The notes below the pieces were generated by a model. The model saw only the letters and a list, made by a program, of their open reading frames with translations. It did no database searches and had not been told where the DNA came from. DNA of 44,785 nucleotides from Porphyromonadaceae bacterium UBA4277. Lineage in GTDB: Bacteria; Bacteroidota; Bacteroidia; Bacteroidales; Muribaculaceae. Location of the stretch: NCBI GenBank assembly GCA_002395965.1, contig DGVT01000007.1, forward strand, positions 1 through 44,785, written 5' to 3'. Positions within the stretch are counted from its first letter, which is position 1, and each line of letters begins with the position of its first letter. Shown here piece by piece: positions 8,347-16,447 of this stretch. The position numbers were made by a program, and so were the translations under genes.

Positions 8347-8354
8347 CAAAGTTA
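8347..8354 (-). promoter_or_regulatory. -7 element of the patatin gene
   Basis: CAAAGTTA on the plus strand reads TAACTTTG on the minus strand, giving a 5' UTR of about 70 nt before the ATG at 8269. Confidence 0.5.
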
Positions 8355-8466
8355 ATAATAATTTATTTACTCCTATGTTTTTACGCTGCGTTTTATCATT
8401 TTTAGATTGTAAAACTGCTATCATAAAGCAGCCTCACGGTTCCAAAACAAATATATTTCCTGTCAT

Positions 8467-8500
8467 TTTGGTTGTAATTCGCAAAAATTCAGTAAATTTG
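8467..8500 (+). promoter_or_regulatory. Promoter of the secreted 166-aa protein
   Basis: TAAATTTG (8493-8500) fits the -7 consensus; TTTG at 8467-8470 or TTG at 8472-8474 could be the -33 element at 22 or 18 nt. The ATG follows 28 nt after the -7 box. Confidence 0.55.
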
Positions 8501-8527
8501 CGCCACAAATAAAATTCAGAAACGATT

Positions 8528-9028
8528 ATGAAACACTTACGTCACATTCTCATAGCCATCGCCTTGGTTATTGCATCGCTGAGCACCGCAAGCCGCGCAA
8601 GCGAAACAGAGCCGGTTGCTACCAGTCAGTTGGTAGCCATGATGGCAGAATTAGGACACTGGTCGGAGAATAATCTCGCCGACATGGGGCTGACAAAGCT
8701 CGTAGCTGAGACCGAAGAAGACGAGGAATGCGGAGAATTCTCACACTTCGTCTATGGGAAAAACGTAAAAATCAAGACCCAAGAAGGCTGGACCGTAACC
8801 CTTGAGCCTACGGGCGAGCACGCGTGCGCTGTCGAAGTCACCTTGGCGACCGACAACTTCACAAAGCTATATTTCAAAGAAAAGGACGACCACGATGCCT
8901 TTATGATGAGCGCAAAACAATTCAACAAAGCCTCCGGCAGTCCATATGACGACCAGTTAGGTCCCAATCTGGTTGAGAGCGAAGGCTATATCGACGGCTG
9001 GTATGTCATCACACTGCATGCCGGATAA
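8528..9028 (+). CDS. Secreted protein of unknown function
   Basis: 166 residues with a clear signal peptide (MKHLRHILIAIALVIASLSTASRA) and an acidic mature region. I recognise no family. Visible features are an acidic stretch (ETEEDEECGEF, about 61-71), an EGWTVTLEPTGEHACAVEV segment that looks like beta strands, and two cysteines that could pair after export. The mature part would be periplasmic or lipid-free secreted. It lies 57 nt upstream of the NusG paralogue on the same strand but has its own promoter; a functional link is not evident. Confidence 0.7.
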   Translation: MKHLRHILIAIALVIASLSTASRASETEPVATSQLVAMMAELGHWSENNLADMGLTKLVAETEEDEECGEFSHFVYGKNVKIKTQEGWTVTLEPTGEHACAVEVTLATDNFTKLYFKEKDDHDAFMMSAKQFNKASGSPYDDQLGPNLVESEGYIDGWYVITLHAG

Positions 9029-9085
9029 CCCACTGCAATTCTACTCGATATAACGCTTAGCCAATGCCATGCCTGCTATAAAACA

Positions 9086-9676
9086 ATGCAATCAATCAAT
9101 AACATGACACACACTATTACCCCCCAAGCCACTGCGGCGAACACCACCGCCGAAGCAAAGGTGTGGTATGCTATTAGAGTGACCTATAACCGCGAGATGA
9201 AGGTTAAGGCCGAACTTGATGCCCGCAACATCGAGAACTTCATCCCCATGAAATATACGCTGGGAATAAAAAACGGACGCCGCGTGAAGAAACTTGTCCC
9301 CACGGTGCACAATCTCATTTTCTTGCACATTGAGCCATCGGTGATGAAGGTGTTCAAAGCCACGACAAGCCTTCCCATATGCTACATCATGAACCCCGCC
9401 ACCAAGAAGCCGGCCTTGGTACCTGAAGACCAGATGAAAAGCTTCATAGCCGTGGCCGGGACCTACGACGAGCAGTTGGAATATCTCGAAGTCAAGCCCG
9501 GGCAATTCACTCGCGGCGACCGAGTGAGGATTATAGGAGGCCCGTTTGAGGGAGCCGAAGGCGTCTTGCGCCGCGTGAAAGGCAACCACCGCGTGGTGGT
9601 GAGCATCGAGGGCATCGTGGCAGTAGCCACTACCACAATCCACCCCTCACTGTTGCTGAAGTTGCCCAAGAAATGA
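9086..9676 (+). CDS. UpxY-type NusG paralogue (specialised transcription antiterminator)
   Basis: 196 residues. The NGN domain runs from about 25 to 125 (VWYAIRVTYNREMKVKAELD, then ENFIPMKYTLGIKNGRRVKK, LIFLHI) and the KOW domain from about 145 to 190 (FTRGDRVRIIGGPFEGAEGVL). Specialised NusG paralogues of Bacteroides (UpxY) bind RNA polymerase and let it read through the leader of one target operon, typically capsule synthesis. The start could be 9086 or the ATG at 9104; both precede the NGN core. Unusually no polysaccharide operon follows: a 58-codon gene overlaps its stop and then a terminator appears, so its target is not obvious and may lie elsewhere. Confidence 0.85.
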   Translation: MQSINNMTHTITPQATAANTTAEAKVWYAIRVTYNREMKVKAELDARNIENFIPMKYTLGIKNGRRVKKLVPTVHNLIFLHIEPSVMKVFKATTSLPICYIMNPATKKPALVPEDQMKSFIAVAGTYDEQLEYLEVKPGQFTRGDRVRIIGGPFEGAEGVLRRVKGNHRVVVSIEGIVAVATTTIHPSLLLKLPKK

Positions 9677-9849
9677 CGGCCCCGCCTTCGTTTTTGCTCA
9701 TCACAGATGTCAAACACTTCAATCCAGCGAAAGTGGCATCATTGGCCGATGAGGTGATAATCGCGCCGCTGAGCACCAAACTCAGCAAGCTAAAGAAAAG
9801 CGACATCGAGGCTTTCTTCTATTGGACTGAGGTACAGAAACTGATGTAA
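9673..9849 (+). CDS. Small 58-residue protein translationally coupled to the NusG paralogue
   Basis: The ATG at 9673 overlaps the TGA of the NusG paralogue (ATGA), the classical arrangement for translational coupling. The product begins MTAPPSFLLITDVKHFNPAK and ends AFFYWTEVQKLM; it is rich in Lys/Ser/Ala with no membrane segment or signal. Codon use is like the neighbours and a terminator follows 24 nt later, so the two genes look like one transcript. In Bacteroides capsule loci UpxY is followed by the inhibitor UpxZ, but this protein is much shorter and I see no clear similarity; an accessory or antagonist role is a guess. Confidence 0.55.
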   Translation: MTAPPSFLLITDVKHFNPAKVASLADEVIIAPLSTKLSKLKKSDIEAFFYWTEVQKLM

Positions 9850-9873
9850 GAATTTTTGAGAATGGGAGAGCTC

Positions 9874-9925
9874 GAAGAAAAACGGAACCACGGCCGAAGA
9901 GGTCATGATTCCGTTCTTCTTTTTT
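9874..9925 (+). terminator. Rho-independent terminator of the NusG-paralogue transcript
   Basis: GAAGAA..ACGGAA (9874-9887) pairs with TTCCGTTCTTC (9909-9919), followed at once by a run of eight Ts. It ends the two-gene unit. Confidence 0.75.
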
Positions 9926-10054
9926 TTCGCTACTTGCAGATGGTTAAAAACAAAAAGACGAACTGATGCCCGTCTTTCCTTAATGCCAATTATTGTGTTA
10001 GTTCATCATGGAACTGTCAGTCCTATTCCTGTTTCCAATAAAGACTTATTAGAA

Positions 10055-10255
10055 TCATGTCTGTTGAACACGTACATGATTGAAGGCATTCGCGAACTGC
10101 GCGAGCCTGACTTTTTGGGCTCCTTTTATCGCAGCTTCATAATCACATTCCCTGTAGTCCAACTTACTTACCATCACGAACAATTTCAGACTCATCAGCA
10201 AGACGAAGAAAACAATATAGATCCTGTTAAGAGAAAAATCCAAAAAGTCGGACAC
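10055..10255 (-). CDS. Doubtful small membrane protein frame
   Basis: A 66-codon minus-strand frame starting at a GTG. It encodes one strongly hydrophobic stretch (RIYIVFFVLLMSLKLFVMV, about 11-29) and a charged tail. It lies in the 9926-10275 gap between the terminator and the WYL promoter. Against it: a GTG start, no visible promoter and no known family. The overlapping plus-strand frame in the same gap (9905-10297) is less credible still. Otherwise this gap holds nothing I recognise. Confidence 0.25.
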   Translation of the reverse strand: MSDFLDFSLNRIYIVFFVLLMSLKLFVMVSKLDYRECDYEAAIKGAQKVRLAQFANAFNHVRVQQT

Positions 10256-10275
10256 GGTTTGACCGAGGTTTGTTG

Positions 10276-10283
10276 TACCTTTG
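10276..10283 (+). promoter_or_regulatory. -7 element of the WYL-regulator gene
   Basis: TACCTTTG fits TAnnTTTG; the ATG at 10311 lies 27 nt beyond. TTTG at 10258-10261 is nearby but only 14 nt upstream, closer than the usual 19-20 nt. Confidence 0.55.
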
Positions 10284-10310
10284 CGGTGTTAAATTAAAAA
10301 CGCGTATGTT

Positions 10311-11267
10311 ATGGCTGAAAATGAAAGAGGACCTATCATGATGAAGAGGTATGTCTGGTTGATTAATACAATCTATCGGGCCAAGAGGATTTCGTTTAAG
10401 GATATCAATGAGCGCTGGCGTAACGATTTTGACATGAGCCGAGGGGAGGATTTGTCTATCCGCACTTTCAAACGCTGGTCTGATAACATTTGGAACTTGT
10501 TCGGGCTCATCATTTCGAACGAGCATTGTGGTGATTATTGTTATTTCATCGAGAACATTGAAGACATCACTGATGGAGGGCTGCAATCGTGGCTGTTCAA
10601 TACGTTCACGGTGAGCAATGCCCTGACGGGGTGCATGGGCATCAAGGACAGGATCCAGTTGGAGTATGTACCCTCGGGAGAATTGCACCTGCATCCCATC
10701 ATTGATGCGATGAAGGAGAACCGGGTGCTTAACATTACCTACAAAAGCTATTGGAAAGACAACGAGAAGAATTATGATGTGCAGCCATTGTGCCTCAAGC
10801 TGTTTCGCCAGCGATGGTACGTGATTGTTCACGGCAATGACGGCGAGGAGGATCAACGCATTTGGATTTGCGCCCTGGACCGCATCCTGTCGTTGCAGAA
10901 GACCGATCAGACCTTCACGATGCCACGGGAGTGGAATGCCGAGGCCTATTTTGACGGCTTCATCGGCGTGATTCGTGATGAGGATTACGACAAGGAGATT
11001 GTGAAGATTAAGGTCAAAGCCGGCCAGGCCAACTACCTGCGTGACCTCAAGATCCACCGTTCGCAGCAAGAGGCGGAATGCAACAACGAGTACAGCATCT
11101 TCACTTTTTATTTGAGGCCCACCTTCGACTTCCAGCAGGAATTGTTGTGGAATGCCGACAACATGGAAGTGCTCTCCCCTCAGTGGCTCCGTGACGAGAT
11201 GGTCGATAGAATCAAGGAAATGTTGAAATTGTACCAAACCACGCCCTCGGAACAAACTGAGAGTTGA
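10311..11267 (+). CDS. WYL-domain transcriptional regulator
   Basis: 318 residues. An N-terminal winged-helix-like segment (about 10-75, with RISFKDINERWR and IRTFKRWSDNI) is followed by a WYL domain (about 125-215) with the hallmark RQRWYVIVHG and WICALDRILSLQ, then a WCX-like C-terminal part (about 230-310). WYL proteins bind nucleotide or nucleic-acid ligands and repress or activate nearby genes; in many genomes they guard phage-defence operons (for example CapW/BrxR-type repressors). Here it heads a block of nuclease-like genes, which supports a similar control role by inference. Its -7 box lies 27 nt before the ATG. Confidence 0.85.
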   Translation: MAENERGPIMMKRYVWLINTIYRAKRISFKDINERWRNDFDMSRGEDLSIRTFKRWSDNIWNLFGLIISNEHCGDYCYFIENIEDITDGGLQSWLFNTFTVSNALTGCMGIKDRIQLEYVPSGELHLHPIIDAMKENRVLNITYKSYWKDNEKNYDVQPLCLKLFRQRWYVIVHGNDGEEDQRIWICALDRILSLQKTDQTFTMPREWNAEAYFDGFIGVIRDEDYDKEIVKIKVKAGQANYLRDLKIHRSQQEAECNNEYSIFTFYLRPTFDFQQELLWNADNMEVLSPQWLRDEMVDRIKEMLKLYQTTPSEQTES

Positions 11268-11326
11268 GGAACTGTGTAAGGCAATAGTAACTGTACTTAA
11301 AACTAAAAACTTACAACTTAAAACTA

Positions 11327-11818
11327 ATGAACGATTTTGCTGCTATAGATTTTGAGACCGCCAACTATGATCGTTCTTCGGTATGTTCGGTTGGAGTGGT
11401 CGTTGTCCGGGACGAGAAGATTGTGGACAAGTTCTACTCGCTCATCAAGCCCGAGCCCAACTATTATAACTACTGGTGCACTCAGGTTCATGGCCTGTGC
11501 CGTGAGGATACCGACAATGCCCCGGTATTCCCCGATGTGTGGGCACAGATTGAGCCTTTGATCGAAGGCCTGCCGTTGGTCGCCCACAACCGCCCCTTTG
11601 ACGAAGGCTGCCTTCGCGCCGTCTTCCGTACCTATCAGATGGATTATCCCGAGTACGAGTTCCTCGACACGCTTGCCGCCTCCCGCCGCTTGCAACCCGA
11701 CTTGGAAAACCATCAGCTCCAGACCGTAGCTGCCGCCTGCGGCTTCCAATTGGAGAACCACCACCACGCCCTCGCCGATGCAGAGGCCTGCGCCTGGATA
11801 GCAAGAGAACTGTTGTAA
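11327..11818 (+). CDS. DEDDh 3'-5' exonuclease (DnaQ-like)
   Basis: 163 residues, a single exonuclease domain of the DnaQ/epsilon type. Catalytic residues: Asp8 and Glu10 in AAIDFET, Asp92 in LVAHNRPFDEG, His146 and Asp151 in HHALADAEA. It should remove nucleotides from 3' ends of DNA or RNA using two metal ions. The start follows an AT-rich leader with repeated ACTTAAAACTA-like strings, 59 nt after the WYL gene, so co-transcription with it is plausible. No polymerase or helicase domain is attached; stand-alone copies take part in repair or, in islands such as this, may act in defence. Confidence 0.85.
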   Translation: MNDFAAIDFETANYDRSSVCSVGVVVVRDEKIVDKFYSLIKPEPNYYNYWCTQVHGLCREDTDNAPVFPDVWAQIEPLIEGLPLVAHNRPFDEGCLRAVFRTYQMDYPEYEFLDTLAASRRLQPDLENHQLQTVAAACGFQLENHHHALADAEACAWIARELL

Positions 11819-11834
11819 CTTCAATCGTTTTGAT

Positions 11835-11866
11835 TTTGGATAAGTGAAACTGATTTAATAACTTTG
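11835..11866 (+). promoter_or_regulatory. Promoter of the DUF262/HNH gene
   Basis: TTTG (11835-11838), 20 nt, then TAACTTTG (11859-11866): a full match to the Bacteroidetes promoter, 34 nt before the ATG at 11901. The nuclease pair therefore has its own promoter apart from the WYL/exonuclease genes. Confidence 0.7.
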
Positions 11867-11900
11867 CAAGCAATAAACACAATCTTATAATATCTGTATT

Positions 11901-14198
11901 ATGGAATTTGATAAATTTCAATTAAGTAATCTAAAAGAGAATAAACTGAAGAACCATATTATTCAACGGGGCTTAGTATGGAATCCTAAACAAATTGGAT
12001 TGCTTTGGGATTCAATTCTACATGAAATACCAATCGGGACTATTCTTCTATTGGATAACGGTAATGAAAAGCAGGTTTTAGATGGACAGCAAAGGTTAAA
12101 TGCAATATCACTTGGATTTGGACAATATCTTCCAGATAATCCTGATAGCGTTGTCTGGATTAACTTCAAAAAAGACAATTCATTTACTTTGATGGTGACA
12201 ACCATCTCACATCCATGGGGGTATAACGATAATGAGGATTGCTCAAAATTAAGAGCAATTGAACAAAGATATGCGATAAAAGAGTTTTTAGGAGAAGATG
12301 TTGATGAATGGTCAATTTACAATAGCGATGCCATATCCTTAAAATCAACATGGCCTTTTAAGGCAGAACTGCCCATCCCATTGCAAGTTCTTTTCCAAGC
12401 AGCTGAAAATGATAGCAGCAATTTTGTAGAATGCGCGAACAAAATATATAAAGATCATTTTTCAAATGCATATAAGAAAAAGATTGACCATGAACAACTT
12501 AACATCGCATTAGCATGTCTTGAGAGTTATATAAGAAATGCACTAAAATACGAAATTGGTGCCACAATAATGACCCTTGAATCAATTGAAACGATTGAGA
12601 CACTTTTCAATAGAATAAATAAGGGTGGAACCCCGATAAGTGATGATGATCTGGCGTATTCCACGATTAAAGCATACTTCAAGTTCATCAAGGATAAAGA
12701 AGATGAAGTTTCAGCTTATATCAGTCCAGCTAAATTAGCTAGAATGTCTCTCCGTATTATAGAAACTGATATAAAAAAGAATAATAATGGTTTTGTCAAT
12801 CATCTTAGCTTAGAAAAAATCAGAGAGAAAGGCTGCGACAAAGAGTATGTGCGAAAAATAAGTGATTTCTATGATAATGTGCCATACTTATTAAAACAAG
12901 TTGATGATGTCTTTAATCACTCCAAAATACCAGATGTATTAAAAGCACGCATTGCTAATCAATCAACCGATTTGTATATGCTTCTGCTTTATATAAAATA
13001 TCATCAATTTTATGAAATTGATGATGAGTTCTTATCGGGGTTGGTATTTTATATTCATTGGTTTGCAAGGGATATCTCAATATGCGTTAATCTTTGTCAT
13101 CAATATATAAGCAAACATGACAAAAAACTTGATGCAATTAGATTGGCATTAGCTCATGCTGTCAACATATCGAACTTAACTCCATTAATCACGCCTGATG
13201 AGTTTGACAAAATGTTGAAGATCGAGGCCCATGATAAATGGAATCCTGGGTTATCTCAATGGAATGAGTTGTGGAATCGAGTATACACTAATAAAGAGAT
13301 GCTTCTTTATTTCGAACGAAGTTATTTGAGTGGATGTTTTCGGAACTATAACCCGTTAAATCTCAAGATGTGGAGCGAGCATAACACTCCCTGGGACTAT
13401 GATCACATTATCCCTCAGAATTGGTTTGGCAACTATAGTGAACATAATTGTTATGCTCGGTTCTGTCGCAATTATTGGTTGAACAATATCGGAAATCTTG
13501 CAGCTATTCCATTTGAAACAAATCGGTCCAAGAGTGATAATGATGATTGGAGTTATTATAAGGCACATGACCAGTCTCTAAAGGTAGACATTGATGCAGT
13601 TGAAGAATTGTCTAAAGATCCAAGTATCATAACATCTGACCCTAAAACTGCATTAGATTTTGCAACGACGACATTCAGGCGTTGCGGGGAAATTTATCGG
13701 GATTGTTATGATAATCTGTTTAGATTCATCTCTATAGGCGAACAGGATTTGACTCAATTGGCTAATGAAAGAAAAAAAGTATTAGACGGATTAAATAGGG
13801 CGTTGAGAAATTTGGGAGAAAATAGTGGTTATTATTACGTTACACAGGATGCATCTATTGAATTACCCGTTGATACTTATTGGGCATGGAATATGCCCTG
13901 GATGTCTTGCGGAATCATTGTTAATTCTTTTTTTTATGTTGCTCTCACCTGCTATTTGGATTATGAGGCAAAACCTGAGCCTCAATTGGTTTTTGAGATT
14001 GGCGTAAGGCGTAATCCTGGAACTATAGAGATAAAGCATGAACTACCAAGATTTGACAAATATACTCAATATAATAAGGATTGGTGGTATATTGAGAGAG
14101 ACTTTAATAATGAAAAAGAGCAATTTGAAATAGACAGCATTAGAGACGAAATCATGAAATTAAAAACATTTGTAGAAAGGGAGACAAGTTATACGTAA
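11901..14198 (+). CDS. DUF262 and HNH (DUF1524-like) protein, GmrSD-type restriction candidate
   Basis: 765 residues. The N-terminal DUF262 domain (about 1-290) carries RGLVWNPKQIGLLWDSIL and the key motif LDGQQR (60-65), which in GmrS-type proteins belongs to a ParB/Srx-like NTP-hydrolysing fold. Around 495-545 is an HNH nuclease motif: YDHIIPQNWF (Asp501, His502) followed by NYWLNNIGNLAAIPFETNRS with Asn524, Asn528 and Asn532. The ~180 residues at the C-terminus (from ~585) resemble nothing I know. DUF262-DUF1524 fusions are type IV restriction enzymes (GmrSD family) that cut modified phage DNA; this function is inferred. The gene is markedly AT-richer than its neighbours, a sign of transfer, and is 6 nt upstream of a PLD gene. 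Confidence 0.82.
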   Translation: MEFDKFQLSNLKENKLKNHIIQRGLVWNPKQIGLLWDSILHEIPIGTILLLDNGNEKQVLDGQQRLNAISLGFGQYLPDNPDSVVWINFKKDNSFTLMVTTISHPWGYNDNEDCSKLRAIEQRYAIKEFLGEDVDEWSIYNSDAISLKSTWPFKAELPIPLQVLFQAAENDSSNFVECANKIYKDHFSNAYKKKIDHEQLNIALACLESYIRNALKYEIGATIMTLESIETIETLFNRINKGGTPISDDDLAYSTIKAYFKFIKDKEDEVSAYISPAKLARMSLRIIETDIKKNNNGFVNHLSLEKIREKGCDKEYVRKISDFYDNVPYLLKQVDDVFNHSKIPDVLKARIANQSTDLYMLLLYIKYHQFYEIDDEFLSGLVFYIHWFARDISICVNLCHQYISKHDKKLDAIRLALAHAVNISNLTPLITPDEFDKMLKIEAHDKWNPGLSQWNELWNRVYTNKEMLLYFERSYLSGCFRNYNPLNLKMWSEHNTPWDYDHIIPQNWFGNYSEHNCYARFCRNYWLNNIGNLAAIPFETNRSKSDNDDWSYYKAHDQSLKVDIDAVEELSKDPSIITSDPKTALDFATTTFRRCGEIYRDCYDNLFRFISIGEQDLTQLANERKKVLDGLNRALRNLGENSGYYYVTQDASIELPVDTYWAWNMPWMSCGIIVNSFFYVALTCYLDYEAKPEPQLVFEIGVRRNPGTIEIKHELPRFDKYTQYNKDWWYIERDFNNEKEQFEIDSIRDEIMKLKTFVERETSYT

Positions 14199-14204
14199 AG
14201 TATA

Positions 14205-14729
14205 ATGACATTGAAAATGTTATCATTCATTTCAAATAGTGACCATTATGGGGAGGTGCTTGGTCGGGTGCAGTCGGTGAAGCGCTCGTTGTGGATTGGG
14301 ACGGCCGACATTAAGGACCTGTATGTCAAGGTTGGAGATACGACCAAACCTTTTCTCGCCGTGATTGCTTTGCTGATTCGGCGAGGGGTTGAAGTGAGGC
14401 TGATTCATGCTAAGGAGCCTGGGCCGAACTTTAGGGAGGACTTTGACAGGTATCCCGTGCTGTATGACCGGTTGGAGCGGGTGCTGTGTCCCAGAGTACA
14501 CTTCAAGATGCTGGTGTTTGACTGCGAGGAGGTCTATATCGGCAGCGCCAACCTCACGGGTGCCGGCATGGGCATGAAGTCGGCCACACGCCGAAACTTC
14601 GAGGCTGGCATCCTGACGGACGACCCCGAGATTGTGAACGCCGCTATCGAGGAATTCGACAAGGTATGGCGAGGCAGCGAATGCAAGAAATGCCAACGCC
14701 GCCACCTTTGCCCAGACCCCATCGCATAA
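14205..14729 (+). CDS. Phospholipase D-like nuclease with C-terminal Cys cluster
   Basis: 174 residues with one PLD/HKD motif: His99-x-Lys101-x4-Asp106 (HFKMLVFD) and GSANLTGAG just after. Single-motif PLD proteins form dimers with one shared active site, as in the Nuc and BfiI nucleases. The C-terminus has CKKCQRRHLCPD, which could bind zinc. The start is 6 nt after the DUF262/HNH stop, so the two are almost certainly co-translated. I infer that it supplies or assists DNA cleavage in the same defence module. Its base composition is close to that of the host, unlike the partner gene. Confidence 0.75.
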   Translation: MTLKMLSFISNSDHYGEVLGRVQSVKRSLWIGTADIKDLYVKVGDTTKPFLAVIALLIRRGVEVRLIHAKEPGPNFREDFDRYPVLYDRLERVLCPRVHFKMLVFDCEEVYIGSANLTGAGMGMKSATRRNFEAGILTDDPEIVNAAIEEFDKVWRGSECKKCQRRHLCPDPIA

Positions 14730-14756
14730 ATCTCAAAGAAATATCAACTTTTTTCA

Positions 14757-14796
14757 GGCCTCTGCCACAGATTGGCGGAGGCCGTCTTTTTCTTTG
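14757..14796 (+). promoter_or_regulatory. Terminator hairpin fused to a promoter, copy 1
   Basis: GGCCTCTGCC (14757-14766) and GGCGGAGGCC (14774-14783) form a 10-bp stem with a 7-nt loop. The following T-run GTCTTTTTCTTTG both completes a terminator for the PLD transcript and supplies TTTCTTTG, one mismatch from the -7 motif, for the next gene. The ATG is at 14825. The same block recurs at 15591, 16969 and 17478. Confidence 0.65.
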
Positions 14797-14824
14797 CGGC
14801 AAAAACTTTTAATCGCAAAACATT

Positions 14825-15574
14825 ATGGACAAGAAAACGCTTCATGTGGTATATGGCTATGTTAATAGAGGGACATTAAACCATGGACTACATTTAATGG
14901 ATATCAAAGACGAGGTGGTCTGTCTGCCGGTTGATTTTTCATACAGGCACATGCCTAAAGATTTTTCCGACATAGAACTTTATAAAGCGTCATTCGTTGA
15001 AGGAAATGATAGCATCTATAACGATTTGAAGGCTCTTATTACCATAGATTATACAGCCTATGATAGGGTAATTGTATGGCATGGATGGGGTTCCGCTGAC
15101 TTGTTTGCACTATATTTGATGTCAGTAATAGTAGATAACAATCTTTATCATGTTGACATTAGAGATTGTGAAGCTTTCATGGCTAAGCATCTATCAAGAA
15201 ATCCAATGGAACCATTTCCAACAATGGGACATGTTGCGCCTTTTGACATTTCCCAAAACAACATGGTTTCCTTGGAAAAGCCAATAAGCGATGAAGAGAA
15301 GAATACCTATAAAGAACAATGGTATAGATGGACCAATTCAAACACCATATATCGGTTTAGTGACACTCATGATGGAATTATAAAAGCATACCCTGCAGAT
15401 TTTATGGATGCTGCCATCCTTGAAATAGCAAAAAAAGAGTCGAAGATATCATATGTGGCAGCACATGTGATGTACAAATTGAATTATTTGAACATCCCAG
15501 ACATAATAGTTTTTGACAGGATACTTGAACTAAGATGTGAAGGCAAATTAATTATTGAAGTGTCTTTGAAATGA
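14825..15574 (+). CDS. DUF1835/DUF3658-like protein, paralogue A
   Basis: 249 residues. LHVVYG near the N-terminus (6-11) and YDRVIVWHGWGSADLF with YHVDI (about 79-111) match the DUF1835 pattern (HIVFG ... VVLWHG.S...LYLVD). The part after ~150 (PISDEEKNTYKEQWYRW ... FSDTHDGIIKAYPADFMDAA) matches DUF3658. These families are uncharacterised; the fold looks like an alpha/beta enzyme. A paralogue follows in tandem with the same leader, start (MDKKTLHVVYG) and length. Codon use is AT-rich, like the DUF262/HNH gene. No immunity or toxin role can be assigned. Confidence 0.7.
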   Translation: MDKKTLHVVYGYVNRGTLNHGLHLMDIKDEVVCLPVDFSYRHMPKDFSDIELYKASFVEGNDSIYNDLKALITIDYTAYDRVIVWHGWGSADLFALYLMSVIVDNNLYHVDIRDCEAFMAKHLSRNPMEPFPTMGHVAPFDISQNNMVSLEKPISDEEKNTYKEQWYRWTNSNTIYRFSDTHDGIIKAYPADFMDAAILEIAKKESKISYVAAHVMYKLNYLNIPDIIVFDRILELRCEGKLIIEVSLK

Positions 15575-15590
15575 GATATCAACTATTTCA

Positions 15591-15630
15591 GGCCTCTGCC
15601 ACAGATTGGCGGAGGCCGTCTATTCCTTTG
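15591..15630 (+). promoter_or_regulatory. Hairpin-promoter junction, copy 2
   Basis: The same stem as at 14757, identical in GGCCTCTGCC, the ACAGATT loop and GGCGGAGGCC (15591-15617). It is followed by TTCCTTTG (15623-15630) as a -7-like element. Here the T-run is broken by an A, so termination would be weaker. Homology extends ~20 nt upstream (ATATCAACT.TTTCA) and downstream through AATCGCAAAACATTATGGAC. Confidence 0.65.
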
Positions 15631-15666
15631 CAACAAAAACAATAATAACATTAATCGCAAAACATT

Positions 15667-16422
15667 ATGGACAAGAAAACGCTACATGTGGTATATGGTC
15701 CTTCATTCGGAGGTTCAGTTAGGTTCGGGCTTTGGAAGTTAAAAGGTATTTCAGAAGAAATTGTTTATCCTAATTTCAATTTTTCTTTCGGGTATATCCC
15801 CAAAAATTTTTCAGATAGAGAACTGTGTTATGCATTATTAGCAGCGCACGGGCGAATTGAATTGTTTGATAATTTGAAAGCGTTTATAAATAAAGATTAC
15901 TCTCTCTACAATCGGGTGATTGTATGGCATGGATGGAGTTCTTCAGACTTATTTCTACTATATCTAATGTCAGTCATTGTTGAAAACAACCTTTATCATG
16001 TTGACATAATGGACAGCAAGGGCTTTATGGAAAAGCACCTATCAACATACCCATCAATCCTTTATCCAGATGTAGGCTATGTATCTGCTTATGATGTCTT
16101 TGAATACGACATGGCGTCTCTGGCAAAACCAATAAGCGATGAAGAGAAAAATGGCTATATAGAAGAATGGTATAAATGGGCTTATTCAAATACCATATAT
16201 CGTCTTAGTGATACCCAAGATGGTATTATAAAAGCATACCCTGCAGATTTCATGGATGATTTCATTATAAAAACGGTCCTAAAAGAGTCTAGATTTTTAA
16301 ACTTAATTGATCTCGTGCTTGATAAATTTGACCATTTGTTCATTCCGTGTTCAGTAATTTATTACAGGATACTTGAACTTGTACAACAAGGTAAAATAAA
16401 GATTAATGTGTCTTTGGCTTGA
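15667..16422 (+). CDS. DUF1835/DUF3658-like protein, paralogue B
   Basis: 251 residues, roughly half identical to paralogue A by eye. The first eleven residues, the RVIVWHGW core, LYLMSVIV and NNLYHVDI, and the C-terminal IIKAYPADFMDD segment are conserved. The N-terminal loop (PSFGGSVRFGLWKLKGISEE) and the last 50 residues differ most, suggesting divergent ligand or partner recognition on a common scaffold. The tandem arrangement with duplicated 5' control DNA indicates a segmental duplication of the whole gene plus its promoter. The function is unknown. Confidence 0.7.
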   Translation: MDKKTLHVVYGPSFGGSVRFGLWKLKGISEEIVYPNFNFSFGYIPKNFSDRELCYALLAAHGRIELFDNLKAFINKDYSLYNRVIVWHGWSSSDLFLLYLMSVIVENNLYHVDIMDSKGFMEKHLSTYPSILYPDVGYVSAYDVFEYDMASLAKPISDEEKNGYIEEWYKWAYSNTIYRLSDTQDGIIKAYPADFMDDFIIKTVLKESRFLNLIDLVLDKFDHLFIPCSVIYYRILELVQQGKIKINVSLA

Positions 16423-16447
16423 GTAGATTTTCTTACTCTATTCTAAT

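Noticed and set aside
9905..10297. 130-codon plus-strand frame after the terminator
   Set aside because: It begins inside the terminator T-run, has no family-like features and runs over the WYL promoter.
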